Shown here: positions 35,396 to 44,054 of the stretch, one piece after another
Layout: every line of letters begins with the position of its first letter
How positions within the stretch are numbered: position 1 is the first letter of the stretch
Source: Crocinitomix sp.
GTDB lineage: Bacteria; Bacteroidota; Bacteroidia; Flavobacteriales_D; Crocinitomicaceae
Length of the DNA: 44,123 bases
NCBI GenBank assembly: GCA_030836155.1
Contig: JAURQI010000053.1
Location: 1-44,123 of the forward strand
Reading direction: 5' to 3'
Program-made: the position numbers and the translations under genes
Notes under the pieces: model-generated
Told to the model about the DNA's origin: nothing
What the model saw: only the letters and a program-made list of their open reading frames with translations
The model's database searches: none

Positions 35396-36025
35396 ATGGA
35401 TTTAATAAAAGCACTGAATAATCGATATGCTACCAAGAAGTTTGACGCTACCAAAAAACTGTCTCAAGATATTGTTGAACAGCTTATTGAAGCAGCTCGT
35501 TTGACGCCAACATCTTATGGACTACAATTGATGAAATTAGTAGTCGTGGAAAATCCAAAATTGCGCGAAGAATTAGTCAGTGCATCCTATGGACAAAACC
35601 AGGTAAAGGACAGTTCTCATTTATTTGTTTTGTGTCGAGAGGAAAATGTTACGAAAGATCATATTGAATCATACATGAGCAATATTGCAGGCACACGAAG
35701 TGTAGAAATAGAAAAATTGAACCCCTTTAAAAATGCAATTGAACAGGCAGTGCTGCCTAAAACAGATGAAGAAAAAAGCGACTGGATGGGACGTCAAGTA
35801 TACATTGCTTTGGGTAATTTATTAACAAGCTGTGCTATTCTAGGAGTTGACTCCTGCCCGATGGAAGGTTTTGTTCCAGATGAGTATGATCGCATTTTAG
35901 ATCTGAAATCGAAGGGTTTAAAATCTGTGCTAGTCGTACCTGTAGGTTATCGGGCTTCAGATGATTTTAATGCGCAAAACAAAAAAGTCCGCCGAGATTC
36001 AGCAGACTTTCTTGTACGTATTTAA
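35396..36025 (+). CDS. NfsB-like NAD(P)H-dependent nitroreductase
   Basis: A 209-residue FMN-dependent oxidoreductase of the nitroreductase fold. The N-terminus MDLIKALNNRYATKKFDATK matches NfsB-type proteins, with the FMN phosphate-binding Arg/Thr/Lys group near residues 10-15. LTPTSYGLQLMKLVVVE is the second FMN-contact region. The C-terminal part has YIALGNLLTSCAILGVDSCPMEGF and the usual LVVPVGYR. It reduces nitro compounds or quinones in the cytoplasm; the physiological substrate is unknown. Its last codons encode a hairpin that probably terminates the convergent M43 gene. Confidence 0.9.
   Translation: MDLIKALNNRYATKKFDATKKLSQDIVEQLIEAARLTPTSYGLQLMKLVVVENPKLREELVSASYGQNQVKDSSHLFVLCREENVTKDHIESYMSNIAGTRSVEIEKLNPFKNAIEQAVLPKTDEEKSDWMGRQVYIALGNLLTSCAILGVDSCPMEGFVPDEYDRILDLKSKGLKSVLVVPVGYRASDDFNAQNKKVRRDSADFLVRI
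35984..36010 (-). terminator. Terminator hairpin inside the 3' end of the nitroreductase gene
   Basis: AAAGTCCGC (35984-35992) pairs with GCAGACTTT (36002-36010), 8 of 9 positions, with a 9-base loop. On the minus strand the stem is followed by a run of T. It lies 23 bases after the M43 gene stop and upstream of the nitroreductase stop, so it belongs to the minus-strand transcript. Confidence 0.6.
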
Positions 36026-36032
36026 TTCCTTC

Positions 36033-37319
36033 TTATTGAACGATAAACTTCTCCGTTCTGATACCTTCTAAACTTGAAATTTGAATCATATAAAACCCTT
36101 TAGACAAACCGTCAAGGGTAAGTTGATTGATTTCATTGTTGGTACGATAGGTTTGGATTAATTTTCCCGTTTCATCCAAGATATTCACGGTATAATTTCC
36201 TGTTTCTTCAAATATTAATGTCGCTGGTCCGCTTGCTGGATTTGGATATAATTTTATCTCAGGTGCAAGGGTGTTCCATTCTTCTACAGAAGCCTCTGCT
36301 CCACCATTCACCAACTCATAACGCTCAACTTCTAGGACGCCGCGCATAATTTCAATCTGACCATGTGTGAATGAGTTTTGACAAGATTCTGCCGAATAAT
36401 CCATGAAATTTTCAACCATATCCGGTAAATCTCCTAGATCGGCAATATCATCAACGCAGGTATTCTTTGTTATATCACAATCTTGACTCGATTGCGATTC
36501 TGCATTCGGTGTATCATCAACACCGTCTTGTTCAGTACAATCACCATCACCCCAAATATGACGTAATCCTAAATAATGCCCTACTTCGTGTGTCAAGGTT
36601 CTACCAAGTACTTCATACGTTTCAGCTCCAATTTCCAGCGGAACTGGATTATTTGCTCCGAACGCCTGGTATTGCACTACCACACCATCGGCTAATCCGG
36701 TTGTTGCATCTGGAGGCCAATGATCTAAACCATCTGGTGGTGTTGCGTATCCTAGAATATTGACAAAACCAAAAATAGACATATCACACACCCATATATT
36801 CAGGTAGTGCTCTTGATCCCACGGATCAATACCTCCATCAGCTGTAGATTTAACATCTTCTGCAATGGTTGCAAAATCAAAAAATGATTCAACCTCTGTT
36901 TCTGTTCTTGTAATACCTGTCGTTGGATTTCCTTCAGGATCAATTGAAGCCAGCGCAAATTGGATATGTGTATCACCTACAATTGTGTTAAACGTATCCC
37001 GCACATTATCAGCGTCCTCATTTAAACGTCGAAAATCTGCATTAAGGGATGCGATTTGATTGTAAACAACACTATCTGGTACGTTTTTTTCATCAATATC
37101 ATAGACAATATGAACCACAACGGGAATGGTATAGACCTCATCACGGTTAAAATCTTCGGCAAGTTTTGCACGCTCAAAAATTTCATTTACACGGTCAATA
37201 TAACCGGGGTTTGACGCTTCTACATGCTGCAAAGCTTCATGCGTATAGCAACGATAGAAATCCTGTGCACCAACCATTAAAGGAAGAATTGCCAGAACTG
37301 AGAGTAAGTATTTTTTCAT
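36033..37319 (-). CDS. Secreted M43 (pappalysin-type) metalloprotease with T9SS type A sorting domain
   Basis: About 428 residues from the ATG at 37319. The frame stays open to 37514, but that would overlap uvrC, and Met at 37319 begins a clean signal peptide (MKKYLLSVLAILPLMVGAQ). The zinc site HEVGHYLGLRH is at about 244-254 and the Met-turn region NFMDYS at about 304-309. Several cysteines follow the zinc site (GDGDC, QDCDITKNTC), as in M43 cytophagalysin-like enzymes. The C-terminal 75 residues (IKLYPNPASGPATLIFEETG ... LSKGFYMIQIS ... EKFIVQ) are a type A T9SS sorting domain. So it is a surface or extracellular protease of unknown substrate. Confidence 0.92.
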   Translation of the reverse strand: MKKYLLSVLAILPLMVGAQDFYRCYTHEALQHVEASNPGYIDRVNEIFERAKLAEDFNRDEVYTIPVVVHIVYDIDEKNVPDSVVYNQIASLNADFRRLNEDADNVRDTFNTIVGDTHIQFALASIDPEGNPTTGITRTETEVESFFDFATIAEDVKSTADGGIDPWDQEHYLNIWVCDMSIFGFVNILGYATPPDGLDHWPPDATTGLADGVVVQYQAFGANNPVPLEIGAETYEVLGRTLTHEVGHYLGLRHIWGDGDCTEQDGVDDTPNAESQSSQDCDITKNTCVDDIADLGDLPDMVENFMDYSAESCQNSFTHGQIEIMRGVLEVERYELVNGGAEASVEEWNTLAPEIKLYPNPASGPATLIFEETGNYTVNILDETGKLIQTYRTNNEINQLTLDGLSKGFYMIQISSLEGIRTEKFIVQ

Positions 37320-37337
37320 AGTATTAATTTGTGCTAA

Positions 37338-37369
37338 TAAATTTAACATTATTATGCATGCAGTACAAA
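37338..37369 (-). promoter_or_regulatory. Promoter of the M43 protease gene
   Basis: On the minus strand, TTTG (37369-37366), a 20-base spacer and TAAATTTA (37345-37338), 7 of 8 to TAnnTTTG. The predicted start lies near 37333, about 14 bases before the ATG at 37319. This supports the short start over the longer frame. Confidence 0.55.
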
Positions 37370-37442
37370 TTATTGGCAGTATTCCCCTAAATCGATAGAT
37401 ATTATTCAACTCTGGAGCGGTTCTTATTACCATCGTTATTCG

Positions 37443-37450
37443 TAAATTTG
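37443..37450 (+). promoter_or_regulatory. -7 element of the uvrC promoter, adjacent to the start codon
   Basis: TAAATTTG is an exact TAnnTTTG ending 4 bases before the GTG start at 37455. Transcription is expected to begin at about the start codon. The -33 position has only a TTCTT sequence. Confidence 0.55.
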
Positions 37451-37454
37451 AGCT

Positions 37455-39254
37455 GTGTTTGAGCATTTGAGAGAAACTATTCGACAAATTCCGCAGGAGC
37501 CGGGCGTTTATCAATACTTTGATAAAAATGATGAAATTCTGTATGTTGGAAAGGCTAAGAATTTAAAACGTCGAGTTTCATCTTATTTTAATAAATCTCA
37601 AAAAGATAGTGCAAAGACTGCTATTCTTGTCCGGAAGGTGCAATCAATTAAATATTTAGTGGTTGACACAGAGGTTGATGCTTTATTGCTTGAAAATAAC
37701 CTCATAAAAAAATATCGCCCGAAGTATAATATCCAGCTAAAAGACGATAAAACATACCCTTGGATCTGTATCAAAAATGAGGATTTCCCAAGAGTGTTTT
37801 CAACGCGACGCATAACCAAGGACGGCTCGAAATATTTTGGCCCATATGCATCTGTAAAAATGATGTATACGTTGCTAGACCTAGTAAAAGAGGTTTATCC
37901 ATTGCGAACCTGCAAACTCAATCTTTCACCAAAAGCAATTGCCAAACAAAATTATAAAGTTTGTTTGGAGTACCACCTTGGCAATTGTATGGGGCCTTGC
38001 GAAGGAAAGCAATCAGCTGAAGATTATAATCAATATATAACAGATATTGAACGTATTCTTAAGGGTGATATTCGATCAGTAATTAAATCGCTCACCGAAT
38101 TGATGAACCAATTTTCGGATCAGTTGAAATTTGAAGAAGCGCTGGATGTCAAGTCTAAGATTGAAAGTTTGGAGGGTTATTATTCAAAATCAGCAGTCGT
38201 GAGCCCATCGATTCACAATGTAGATGTTATCTCCATGGCCAAAGATGATAAGTCCGCTTTTGTAAATTTCTTAAAGATCAACAATGGCGCCATTATCCAT
38301 GGGCATACGGTTGAAATAAAAAAGAAATTAGACGAGTCAGATGATCAGATCTTATCATTTGCCCTTATTGATATGCGTGAGCGTTATGGCGATGAATCAC
38401 GCGAAATTATTTCTGTTACGGATTTATCCGATTCGTTTCCACATCTAAAATTCAATTCACCACAACGTGGTGATAAAAAAGCCCTCTTAGATTTATCACA
38501 ACGAAATGCTAAGTTTTTTATGCTCGAGCGTCACAAACAAATAAAGCAAGTTGACCCCGAAAGACATGTTGAGCGCATTATGGAAACGATGAAAAAAGAC
38601 CTTCGCCTAAAAGAATGGCCACGACATATCGAATGTTTTGATAATTCAAATTTTCATGGAACTAATGCGGTTGCCGCTTGTGTTGTTTTTAAAGATGCTA
38701 AACCAAGTAAAAAAGACTATCGTCATTTTAATATCAAAACAGTAGAAGGACCTGACGATTTTGCCTCAATGGAAGAGGTTGTTTACCGGCGTTATAAGCG
38801 TTTGCTAGATGAAGACGAGGCACTACCTCAACTGATAATTGTGGATGGAGGTAAAGGCCAATTAAGCTCTGCTATGAAGAGTATTGAAAAGCTTAATCTG
38901 CGTGGAAAGATAACGGTGGTTGGCATCGCTAAAAAACTCGAAGAGATTTATTATCCAGGTGATTCTTTACCATTATATATCGACAAGCGATCTGAATCAC
39001 TTAAAATCATCCAACATCTTAGAAATGAGGCGCACCGATTTGGCATTACACATCACCGCAATAAGCGAAGCAAAAATGCTCTCGGAACTGAGTTGACTCA
39101 AATTAAAGGAATCGGTGAAAAAACTGCCATGGATCTGATAAAGACGTTCAAGTCTGTTTCAAGAATTAAAAATGCTGAACTGAAAGACCTCTCTGAAGCG
39201 ATTGGCCCTTCAAAAGCGCATATCGTATTTGATCACTTTAAGGATAAAAACTAA
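37455..39254 (+). CDS. uvrC: Excinuclease ABC subunit C
   Basis: A 599-residue nucleotide-excision-repair nuclease that makes both incisions around a lesion held by UvrB. The GTG start is supported by the family N-terminus. Domains: GIY-YIG nuclease at about 12-95 (PQEPGVYQYFDKNDEILYVG, then KAKNLKRR); a Cys group (CLEYHLGNCMGPCEG, about 173-187); the UVR motif that binds UvrB near 205-240 (FEEALDVKSKIESLE); the RNase H-like 5' nuclease (IECFDNSNFHGTNAVAACVV, IVDGGKGQLSSA); and a C-terminal helix-hairpin-helix (LTQIKGIGEKTAMDLIKTF). Length is normal. It is divergent from the M43 protease gene. Confidence 0.96.
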   Translation: MFEHLRETIRQIPQEPGVYQYFDKNDEILYVGKAKNLKRRVSSYFNKSQKDSAKTAILVRKVQSIKYLVVDTEVDALLLENNLIKKYRPKYNIQLKDDKTYPWICIKNEDFPRVFSTRRITKDGSKYFGPYASVKMMYTLLDLVKEVYPLRTCKLNLSPKAIAKQNYKVCLEYHLGNCMGPCEGKQSAEDYNQYITDIERILKGDIRSVIKSLTELMNQFSDQLKFEEALDVKSKIESLEGYYSKSAVVSPSIHNVDVISMAKDDKSAFVNFLKINNGAIIHGHTVEIKKKLDESDDQILSFALIDMRERYGDESREIISVTDLSDSFPHLKFNSPQRGDKKALLDLSQRNAKFFMLERHKQIKQVDPERHVERIMETMKKDLRLKEWPRHIECFDNSNFHGTNAVAACVVFKDAKPSKKDYRHFNIKTVEGPDDFASMEEVVYRRYKRLLDEDEALPQLIIVDGGKGQLSSAMKSIEKLNLRGKITVVGIAKKLEEIYYPGDSLPLYIDKRSESLKIIQHLRNEAHRFGITHHRNKRSKNALGTELTQIKGIGEKTAMDLIKTFKSVSRIKNAELKDLSEAIGPSKAHIVFDHFKDKN

Positions 39255-39276
39255 AGTCAAATAGGCTTTTTTCGGC

Positions 39277-42200
39277 TTATCGAATTAAGGTCGTATTTCC
39301 TTTCTTCATTCCACCATTTCCATTCACAAATTCATACTGTAATACCCAAGTAAATACGCCTGGGTTAACGTTACGGTTTTGAAAGGTTCCATCCCAACCA
39401 ATATTCTGATCAGTTGTGTAGAAAACAACCTCCCCGTATCGATTATAAACTGTCAAAACAATGGTCTCTAAAGCGTATCCTTTAACAAACAAAATATCAT
39501 TTTCACCATCATTATTAGGCGAAAATGCCGTTGGTACGCCAACTCCTTCTACAAAGTTAACCAATACCAAGACCGTATCTGATGCCGTACATCCGTTTTC
39601 ATCTGAAAAAACCACGGTATAGGTTGTTGTTTCCTCTGGAGTTGCTTCTGTAATATCACATGTTGGGCAATCCAAATTTCGATCAGGTGACCATATGTAA
39701 GAACCTGAAGATGCTGAACTTCCTACAAGCATAGCTGAACTTCCTAAATCAACAATCGTATCAGTTGTGGCACTTACTATCGGATTCGTATTTACCGTAA
39801 TTTCCGTTGAATACGTTCCTTCAACACCCGAAGCGCTCGTTGTTGTCAACTCTATGACAAATGTACCGGCATTATCTACACAAATCACTGGGTTTTGTTC
39901 TGTTGACGTCCCAGGATCTGTTGCACCTCCAAAATTCCAGCTCCATCCTGCTACTGTTCCAGTACTTTCATCTTGAATTGTGACACAGTCTCCGACACAA
40001 AGCGGTGATGGCACAGAGAAGTTTGGAATAACCGGTTCGCAATCAATGACAGAGATTGTCACTGAAGCTGTTCCTTCACAACCATCTGCAGAAGTTCCAG
40101 TTACATTATACGTATAAGATCCAGTTGAAGCAGGTGCAAAGGCTACTCCATCAGTAACGCCTCCATCCCAAACATAGGTTGCAGCTCCGCCGCCGCTTAA
40201 AGTGACATTCTCTCCCAAACAAATTTCATCTGATGAAGCACTTGCCGTTACATCAGGGTTTTCATGAATGACAATAGAAATGGTTGCTGTACCTGTACAT
40301 CCCGAAGTTGCATCCGTTCCTGTTACAGTAAAGTCAATTGTTCCAGAACCTGCAGGTGTAAACGCCACACCATCTGTTGCTCCACCATCCCACGTATAGG
40401 TATCGGCTCCGCCTCCTGATAAGGTCAACATTTCGCCTTCACAAATCTCACCTGCTGATGCCGTTGCGGTCACCACTGGTGCCGTTTCAACTGTAATATC
40501 AATTGTTGCTGTTCCTTCGCAACCATCCGCTTCTCCGATTACAGTATAAGTTGTTGTTCCAACTGGCGGTGCAAATGCAACACCATCAACTGCTCCACCA
40601 TCCCAAGTATAGGTGTCTGCACCAGTACCCGAAAGCGTCACTAAATCACCCTCACATACATTTGTATCGTCTGCCGTTGCCGTGACTGTTGGCAATGCGT
40701 TAACTGTAATATCTATTGTTGCCGTTCCTTCACAACCAGAACCAGTTGTACCAGTAACCGTATAAGTTGTCGTTCCAAGCGGTGGTGCAAAAGCAACACC
40801 ATCCGTAGCTCCGCCATCCCAAGCATAAGTAACAGCTCCGCCACCGCTCAATGTTACTAGATCACCTTCACAAACTTCAGTAAAATCAGCAGATGCTGTA
40901 ACCGTTGGTGCGTCATTTGCCGTTACATCTATAGTAGCCGTATTCTCACAACCTGTTGTTGCATCTGTTCCTGTAACTGTATATGTTTCTGTTCCAATTG
41001 CTGGAGGAGTAAATGCAACTCCATCTGTAACACCCATATCCCAAACATAGGTATCAGCTCCGCCTCCAGTAAAAACAACCTCATCTCCTAAGCAAATCTC
41101 ATCAAAATCAACAGCTGCTGTAACGGTTGGTAATTCGTGCATCGTCACATCAACCGTTTCTGTGTTTTCGCATCCCGTTGCGGTGATTGTACCTGTTAAT
41201 GTATAAGTAATTGTGCCAGTTGCTGCCGGAGTATAAGGAACTCCATCAACGACATCAACCGGATCCCAAACATAAGTATCAGCATCACCACCTTCGGTGA
41301 AGGTAACCGTTTCTCCATCGCAAATTTCTAGGGCATCTACCGTGATTGTAACTGTGGGTGGATCATTCACAGTTATATCTACTGTGAATTCACAATCATC
41401 AGGATCAGCGCTTGTTGCAGTATAAGTCGTAACACCCAATGGCGGTGTAAATGGCACTGCATTCGTGACACCCCCATCCCAAGTTACTGTCGCTCCACTT
41501 GGTGAAGTTGCATCTAATGTTACTTCTTCTCCTAAACATACTTCTTCTGAACTGACATCGACGGTCAACGCATTACATAAAACCGTAATCACCACCTCAC
41601 CATCTCCAGAACGAATACCTGCAGTTGTAGATGCTGCCGTAACACCATCAATATAAGATGATCCTCCACCAGCACCTGCGTGACCAGCACCGGAACCACC
41701 TCCATACCAACCTCCGCCACCACCGGCGTTGTGATAATCTCCGGGACTTGCTCCTAAACCAAATGTTCCTCCAATTGCTGCTCCATAACAGCATCCTGCT
41801 GCACCACCTGCTACTTGGGTTCCACCTGTTCCTGCTGTAAATCCACCACCACTAGAACCTGTTCCTCCAATTAATCCGCCGCCGATACCACCGGGGTTAC
41901 CGTATGAACCAAAAGCTCCACCGCCACCACCGCCGGCAACAATGACACGATCGCCAAAACCGTATGGAGTGACTCTAACATCAGATCCACCTCCACCAGC
42001 AGCTCCATAATTAGTGCCTGCTTGTCCTCCTCCATTAAATCCGCCAGGACCGAACATGTCCCCAGCACCTCCTACATAAACTTCAAGTATCTGACCCGGT
42101 GTAACGACCAATTCTCCAATAGAATAACCTCCAAGACCTCCAGTACCTTCGACTCCATCGAATCCTGTACCGGTTCCTCCCTGCGCGCCCCAACATTCAA

Positions 42201-42333
42201 TTTGAATGGCCGTAACGCCAGCTGGAACTGTATAAGTTTGAACCGCTCCAGTAAAGGCAAACGTTGTTACTTGTGCGTGGATTGTTGAACTAAAAATACA
42301 GCTCAGTACAATGAGGTGGAATAAATATCTCAT
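39277..42333 (-). CDS. Secreted glycine-rich, Ig-repeat protein with T9SS type B sorting domain
   Basis: About 1018 residues from the ATG at 42333, with a signal peptide ending IHAQ. An upstream start at 42357 lies over the -7 element and is less likely. A glycine-rich domain of about 230 residues opens with VTTFAFTGAVQTYTVPAGV, contains many GGGGG runs and ends SYIDGVTAASTTAGIRSGDG. Seven Ig-like repeats of about 72 residues follow, each with two Cys (EICEG..VTLSGGGADTY and GCEGTATI). Then a PKD domain (WSWNFGGATDP), one more diverged Ig-like unit, and the type B T9SS domain (PTAFSPNNDGENDILFVKG, VYNRYGEVVF, NPGVFTWVLQY). Likely a surface adhesin or matrix protein; function unproven. It shares its N-terminal half with the neighbour at 42486-44006. 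Confidence 0.9.
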   Translation of the reverse strand: MRYLFHLIVLSCIFSSTIHAQVTTFAFTGAVQTYTVPAGVTAIQIECWGAQGGTGTGFDGVEGTGGLGGYSIGELVVTPGQILEVYVGGAGDMFGPGGFNGGGQAGTNYGAAGGGGSDVRVTPYGFGDRVIVAGGGGGGAFGSYGNPGGIGGGLIGGTGSSGGGFTAGTGGTQVAGGAAGCCYGAAIGGTFGLGASPGDYHNAGGGGGWYGGGSGAGHAGAGGGSSYIDGVTAASTTAGIRSGDGEVVITVLCNALTVDVSSEEVCLGEEVTLDATSPSGATVTWDGGVTNAVPFTPPLGVTTYTATSADPDDCEFTVDITVNDPPTVTITVDALEICDGETVTFTEGGDADTYVWDPVDVVDGVPYTPAATGTITYTLTGTITATGCENTETVDVTMHELPTVTAAVDFDEICLGDEVVFTGGGADTYVWDMGVTDGVAFTPPAIGTETYTVTGTDATTGCENTATIDVTANDAPTVTASADFTEVCEGDLVTLSGGGAVTYAWDGGATDGVAFAPPLGTTTYTVTGTTGSGCEGTATIDITVNALPTVTATADDTNVCEGDLVTLSGTGADTYTWDGGAVDGVAFAPPVGTTTYTVIGEADGCEGTATIDITVETAPVVTATASAGEICEGEMLTLSGGGADTYTWDGGATDGVAFTPAGSGTIDFTVTGTDATSGCTGTATISIVIHENPDVTASASSDEICLGENVTLSGGGAATYVWDGGVTDGVAFAPASTGSYTYNVTGTSADGCEGTASVTISVIDCEPVIPNFSVPSPLCVGDCVTIQDESTGTVAGWSWNFGGATDPGTSTEQNPVICVDNAGTFVIELTTTSASGVEGTYSTEITVNTNPIVSATTDTIVDLGSSAMLVGSSASSGSYIWSPDRNLDCPTCDITEATPEETTTYTVVFSDENGCTASDTVLVLVNFVEGVGVPTAFSPNNDGENDILFVKGYALETIVLTVYNRYGEVVFYTTDQNIGWDGTFQNRNVNPGVFTWVLQYEFVNGNGGMKKGNTTLIR
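40045..41572 (-). repeat. Seven tandem Ig-like coding repeats
   Basis: Each unit spans about 215-225 bases and encodes a pattern like (I/V)CxGxxVTLSGGGADTYxWD, GG(A/V)TDGVAFxP, TYTVTGT and GCEGTAT. Units are most alike in the central part (repeats 3 to 7). The first two are more diverged. Two Cys per unit probably form one disulfide each after export. Confidence 0.8.
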
Positions 42334-42354
42334 AAGGTTGGTTGTCAATTTGTA

Positions 42355-42385
42355 CAAATATACCGCCTAGAAGTTAAAATCACAA
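42355..42385 (-). promoter_or_regulatory. Promoter of the 1018-residue glycine-rich/Ig cargo gene
   Basis: On the minus strand, TTG (42385-42383), a 20-base spacer and TATATTTG (42362-42355), an exact -7 element. The predicted leader to the ATG at 42333 is about 15-18 bases. Confidence 0.65.
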
Positions 42386-42431
42386 CTAATTATCGTACTG
42401 ATCTTTAGCGTGTTTTTTCCGAAAGAAATAA

Positions 42432-42465
42432 AAAGCTGGATGCAAGAATTCTTGCATCCAGCTTT
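42432..42465. terminator. Terminator after the 506-residue cargo gene: perfect 34-base palindrome
   Basis: The arm AAAGCTGGATGCAAGAA (42432-42448) is followed immediately by its exact complement. It lies 20 bases after the minus-strand stop at 42486 and before the next gene's promoter. It has A/T runs on both sides, so it should end transcripts from either direction. Confidence 0.8.
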
Positions 42466-42485
42466 CAAATTACTAAGAGAATCTC

Positions 42486-44006
42486 TTATTGCTTGATCAA
42501 TTCGATCAACGTGTTTTCCGACTCAGTTATTAATCGTAGGTAATAAACTCCTGATTCGAACGATTCTATATCCAAAATTACCGCATTATTAGATTTACCA
42601 TTCAATAAAACCTCACCTTTTAAGGATATTAATTGATAATCAAAATCACCTGGTAATTGAACATTCACCAAATCAACTGTTGGGTTCGGATAAACCTTAA
42701 TATTAGAAGACTCGTTTGCATTCAAGCTAGCCAGGTCTGAGACAAAATATGAATCTGATACACTTTCACAATCATTTGCATCTCTCACCACTACAACATA
42801 TGTTCCCGTAGTCAATCCTGTCAAATCTTCCATATCATCGAAATCACCCGTACCATCATTATCCCAGTCAAATAAATAAGCTGGAGCGCCACCCGTAACT
42901 AAAAGATCAATTTCTCCAATGCCAATACCGTCGTTATCAGGTGTCGTTGTAGCGAATGTTTCGGGTAATTCGTATACCATTATACTCACGGTTGCACCAC
43001 AGTCTTCATCATTTCCTGTACTTCCCGTGTAAACATTTTCTCCTGTTGATTCAGGAACGAAAGCAACTCCATCTTCTACTCCCATATCCCAAGTTACAGC
43101 ATCTCCACTTTCAGACGTACCTGAAATCGTTACTTCTTCTCCTAAACAAATTTCTGTATCACTTACCGTTACTGTCAAAGGGTTACAAAGTTCTGTAATT
43201 ATGATTTGTCCGTCTCCTGAACGAACGCCTGTTTCATTGACTTGAGCCTCACCTTGGTTATATGAACCTCCGCCTCCACCTCCGGCACGACATGAAGATC
43301 CATTTCCACCAGCACCGCCGGAATAACCGCCTCCGCCTCCGCATCCACAGACAGAACCACCTCCGCCACCGAAGCCACCTTCACCTCCTGGACCAAATCC
43401 ACTAGCACCATTTCCGCCTGCAAAAGTTGGAAGTGTTTCACCCCCAGTACAACCATCACCCCAAGTAGAGTTTTGACCGGCAGAGAGCCATCCGCCTCCA
43501 CCTGAACCTGTTCCCGAAGGAGCATCTCCTGCTCCACCTTCACCGCCAATGCCTCCAGCTGCTAGCCCTTCTGCACCTGATGTCCCATCTTCACCTGCTT
43601 GACCTGGTAAACCATCACGGCAATCAATACCACCCCAGTTTTCGTTACCGCCACCACCAGCGCCAGCAGCGATCCAAGGTAATGCAGCGTCATCGGCATC
43701 CCAAACAAAAGATCCACCTCCGCCTCCGCCTGAAGCGTCAGCACCCCCACAGTTATTGACAATTCCTTGCTGTCCAACAACAATATTTAATACGTTCCCA
43801 GCTGTTACGTCAAATTCTCCATAAATACCAGCGCCTAAACCGCCATTATCATTTCCTCCTTGAGCTCCATAAGCCTGGATTGAAATACGCGAAACTCCGT
43901 CTGGAACGGTATAAGTTTCTATCGACCCTGTATAGTCGAATGTGGTTACTTGTCCAAATGAAATGGAAAGTGCCACCATAAAAGTTAAAGTAAAAATTAG
44001 TTTCAT
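42486..44006 (-). CDS. Secreted glycine-rich protein with T9SS type A sorting domain
   Basis: A 506-residue protein with a signal peptide (MKLIFTLTFMVALSISFGQ). It shares with the downstream neighbour the domain that begins VTTFDYTGSIETYTVPDGVS. That domain runs through long Gly-rich segments (GGGGGGSYNQGEAQVNETGV) and ends GDGQIIITELCNPLTV. One Ig-like repeat follows (EICLGEEVTISGTSESGDAV), then a SprB-like unit (PAYLFDWDNDGTGDFDDM, GTYVVVVRDANDCESV). The type A T9SS domain ends the protein (IKVYPNPTVDLVNVQL, GVYYLRL, LIELIKQ). The glycine-rich part resembles the GGGG-rich domains seen in other secreted proteins; its fold here is inferred. Surface-exposed, function unknown. It is a separate transcript from the neighbour, with a terminator between them. 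Confidence 0.88.
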   Translation of the reverse strand: MKLIFTLTFMVALSISFGQVTTFDYTGSIETYTVPDGVSRISIQAYGAQGGNDNGGLGAGIYGEFDVTAGNVLNIVVGQQGIVNNCGGADASGGGGGGSFVWDADDAALPWIAAGAGGGGNENWGGIDCRDGLPGQAGEDGTSGAEGLAAGGIGGEGGAGDAPSGTGSGGGGWLSAGQNSTWGDGCTGGETLPTFAGGNGASGFGPGGEGGFGGGGGSVCGCGGGGGYSGGAGGNGSSCRAGGGGGGSYNQGEAQVNETGVRSGDGQIIITELCNPLTVTVSDTEICLGEEVTISGTSESGDAVTWDMGVEDGVAFVPESTGENVYTGSTGNDEDCGATVSIMVYELPETFATTTPDNDGIGIGEIDLLVTGGAPAYLFDWDNDGTGDFDDMEDLTGLTTGTYVVVVRDANDCESVSDSYFVSDLASLNANESSNIKVYPNPTVDLVNVQLPGDFDYQLISLKGEVLLNGKSNNAVILDIESFESGVYYLRLITESENTLIELIKQ

Positions 44007-44054
44007 AGTTATTAAGTTTAGTTATACCACTAAGGTAAGAATGTTTGATAAAGA

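Noticed and set aside
37320-37514. N-terminal extension of the M43 protease frame to 37514
   Set aside because: It overlaps uvrC, covers the M43 promoter, and hides a normal signal peptide starting at 37319.
40045-41572. Regularly spaced repeats suggestive of a CRISPR-like array
   Set aside because: The period is about 220 bases and the reading frame stays open through it; the repeats are protein domains.
41658-41840. His/Leu-rich open frames on the plus strand opposite the glycine-rich domains (also near 40503 and 42956)
   Set aside because: They are produced by GGN/ACC-rich codons of the glycine-rich genes read in reverse; the composition is an artefact.
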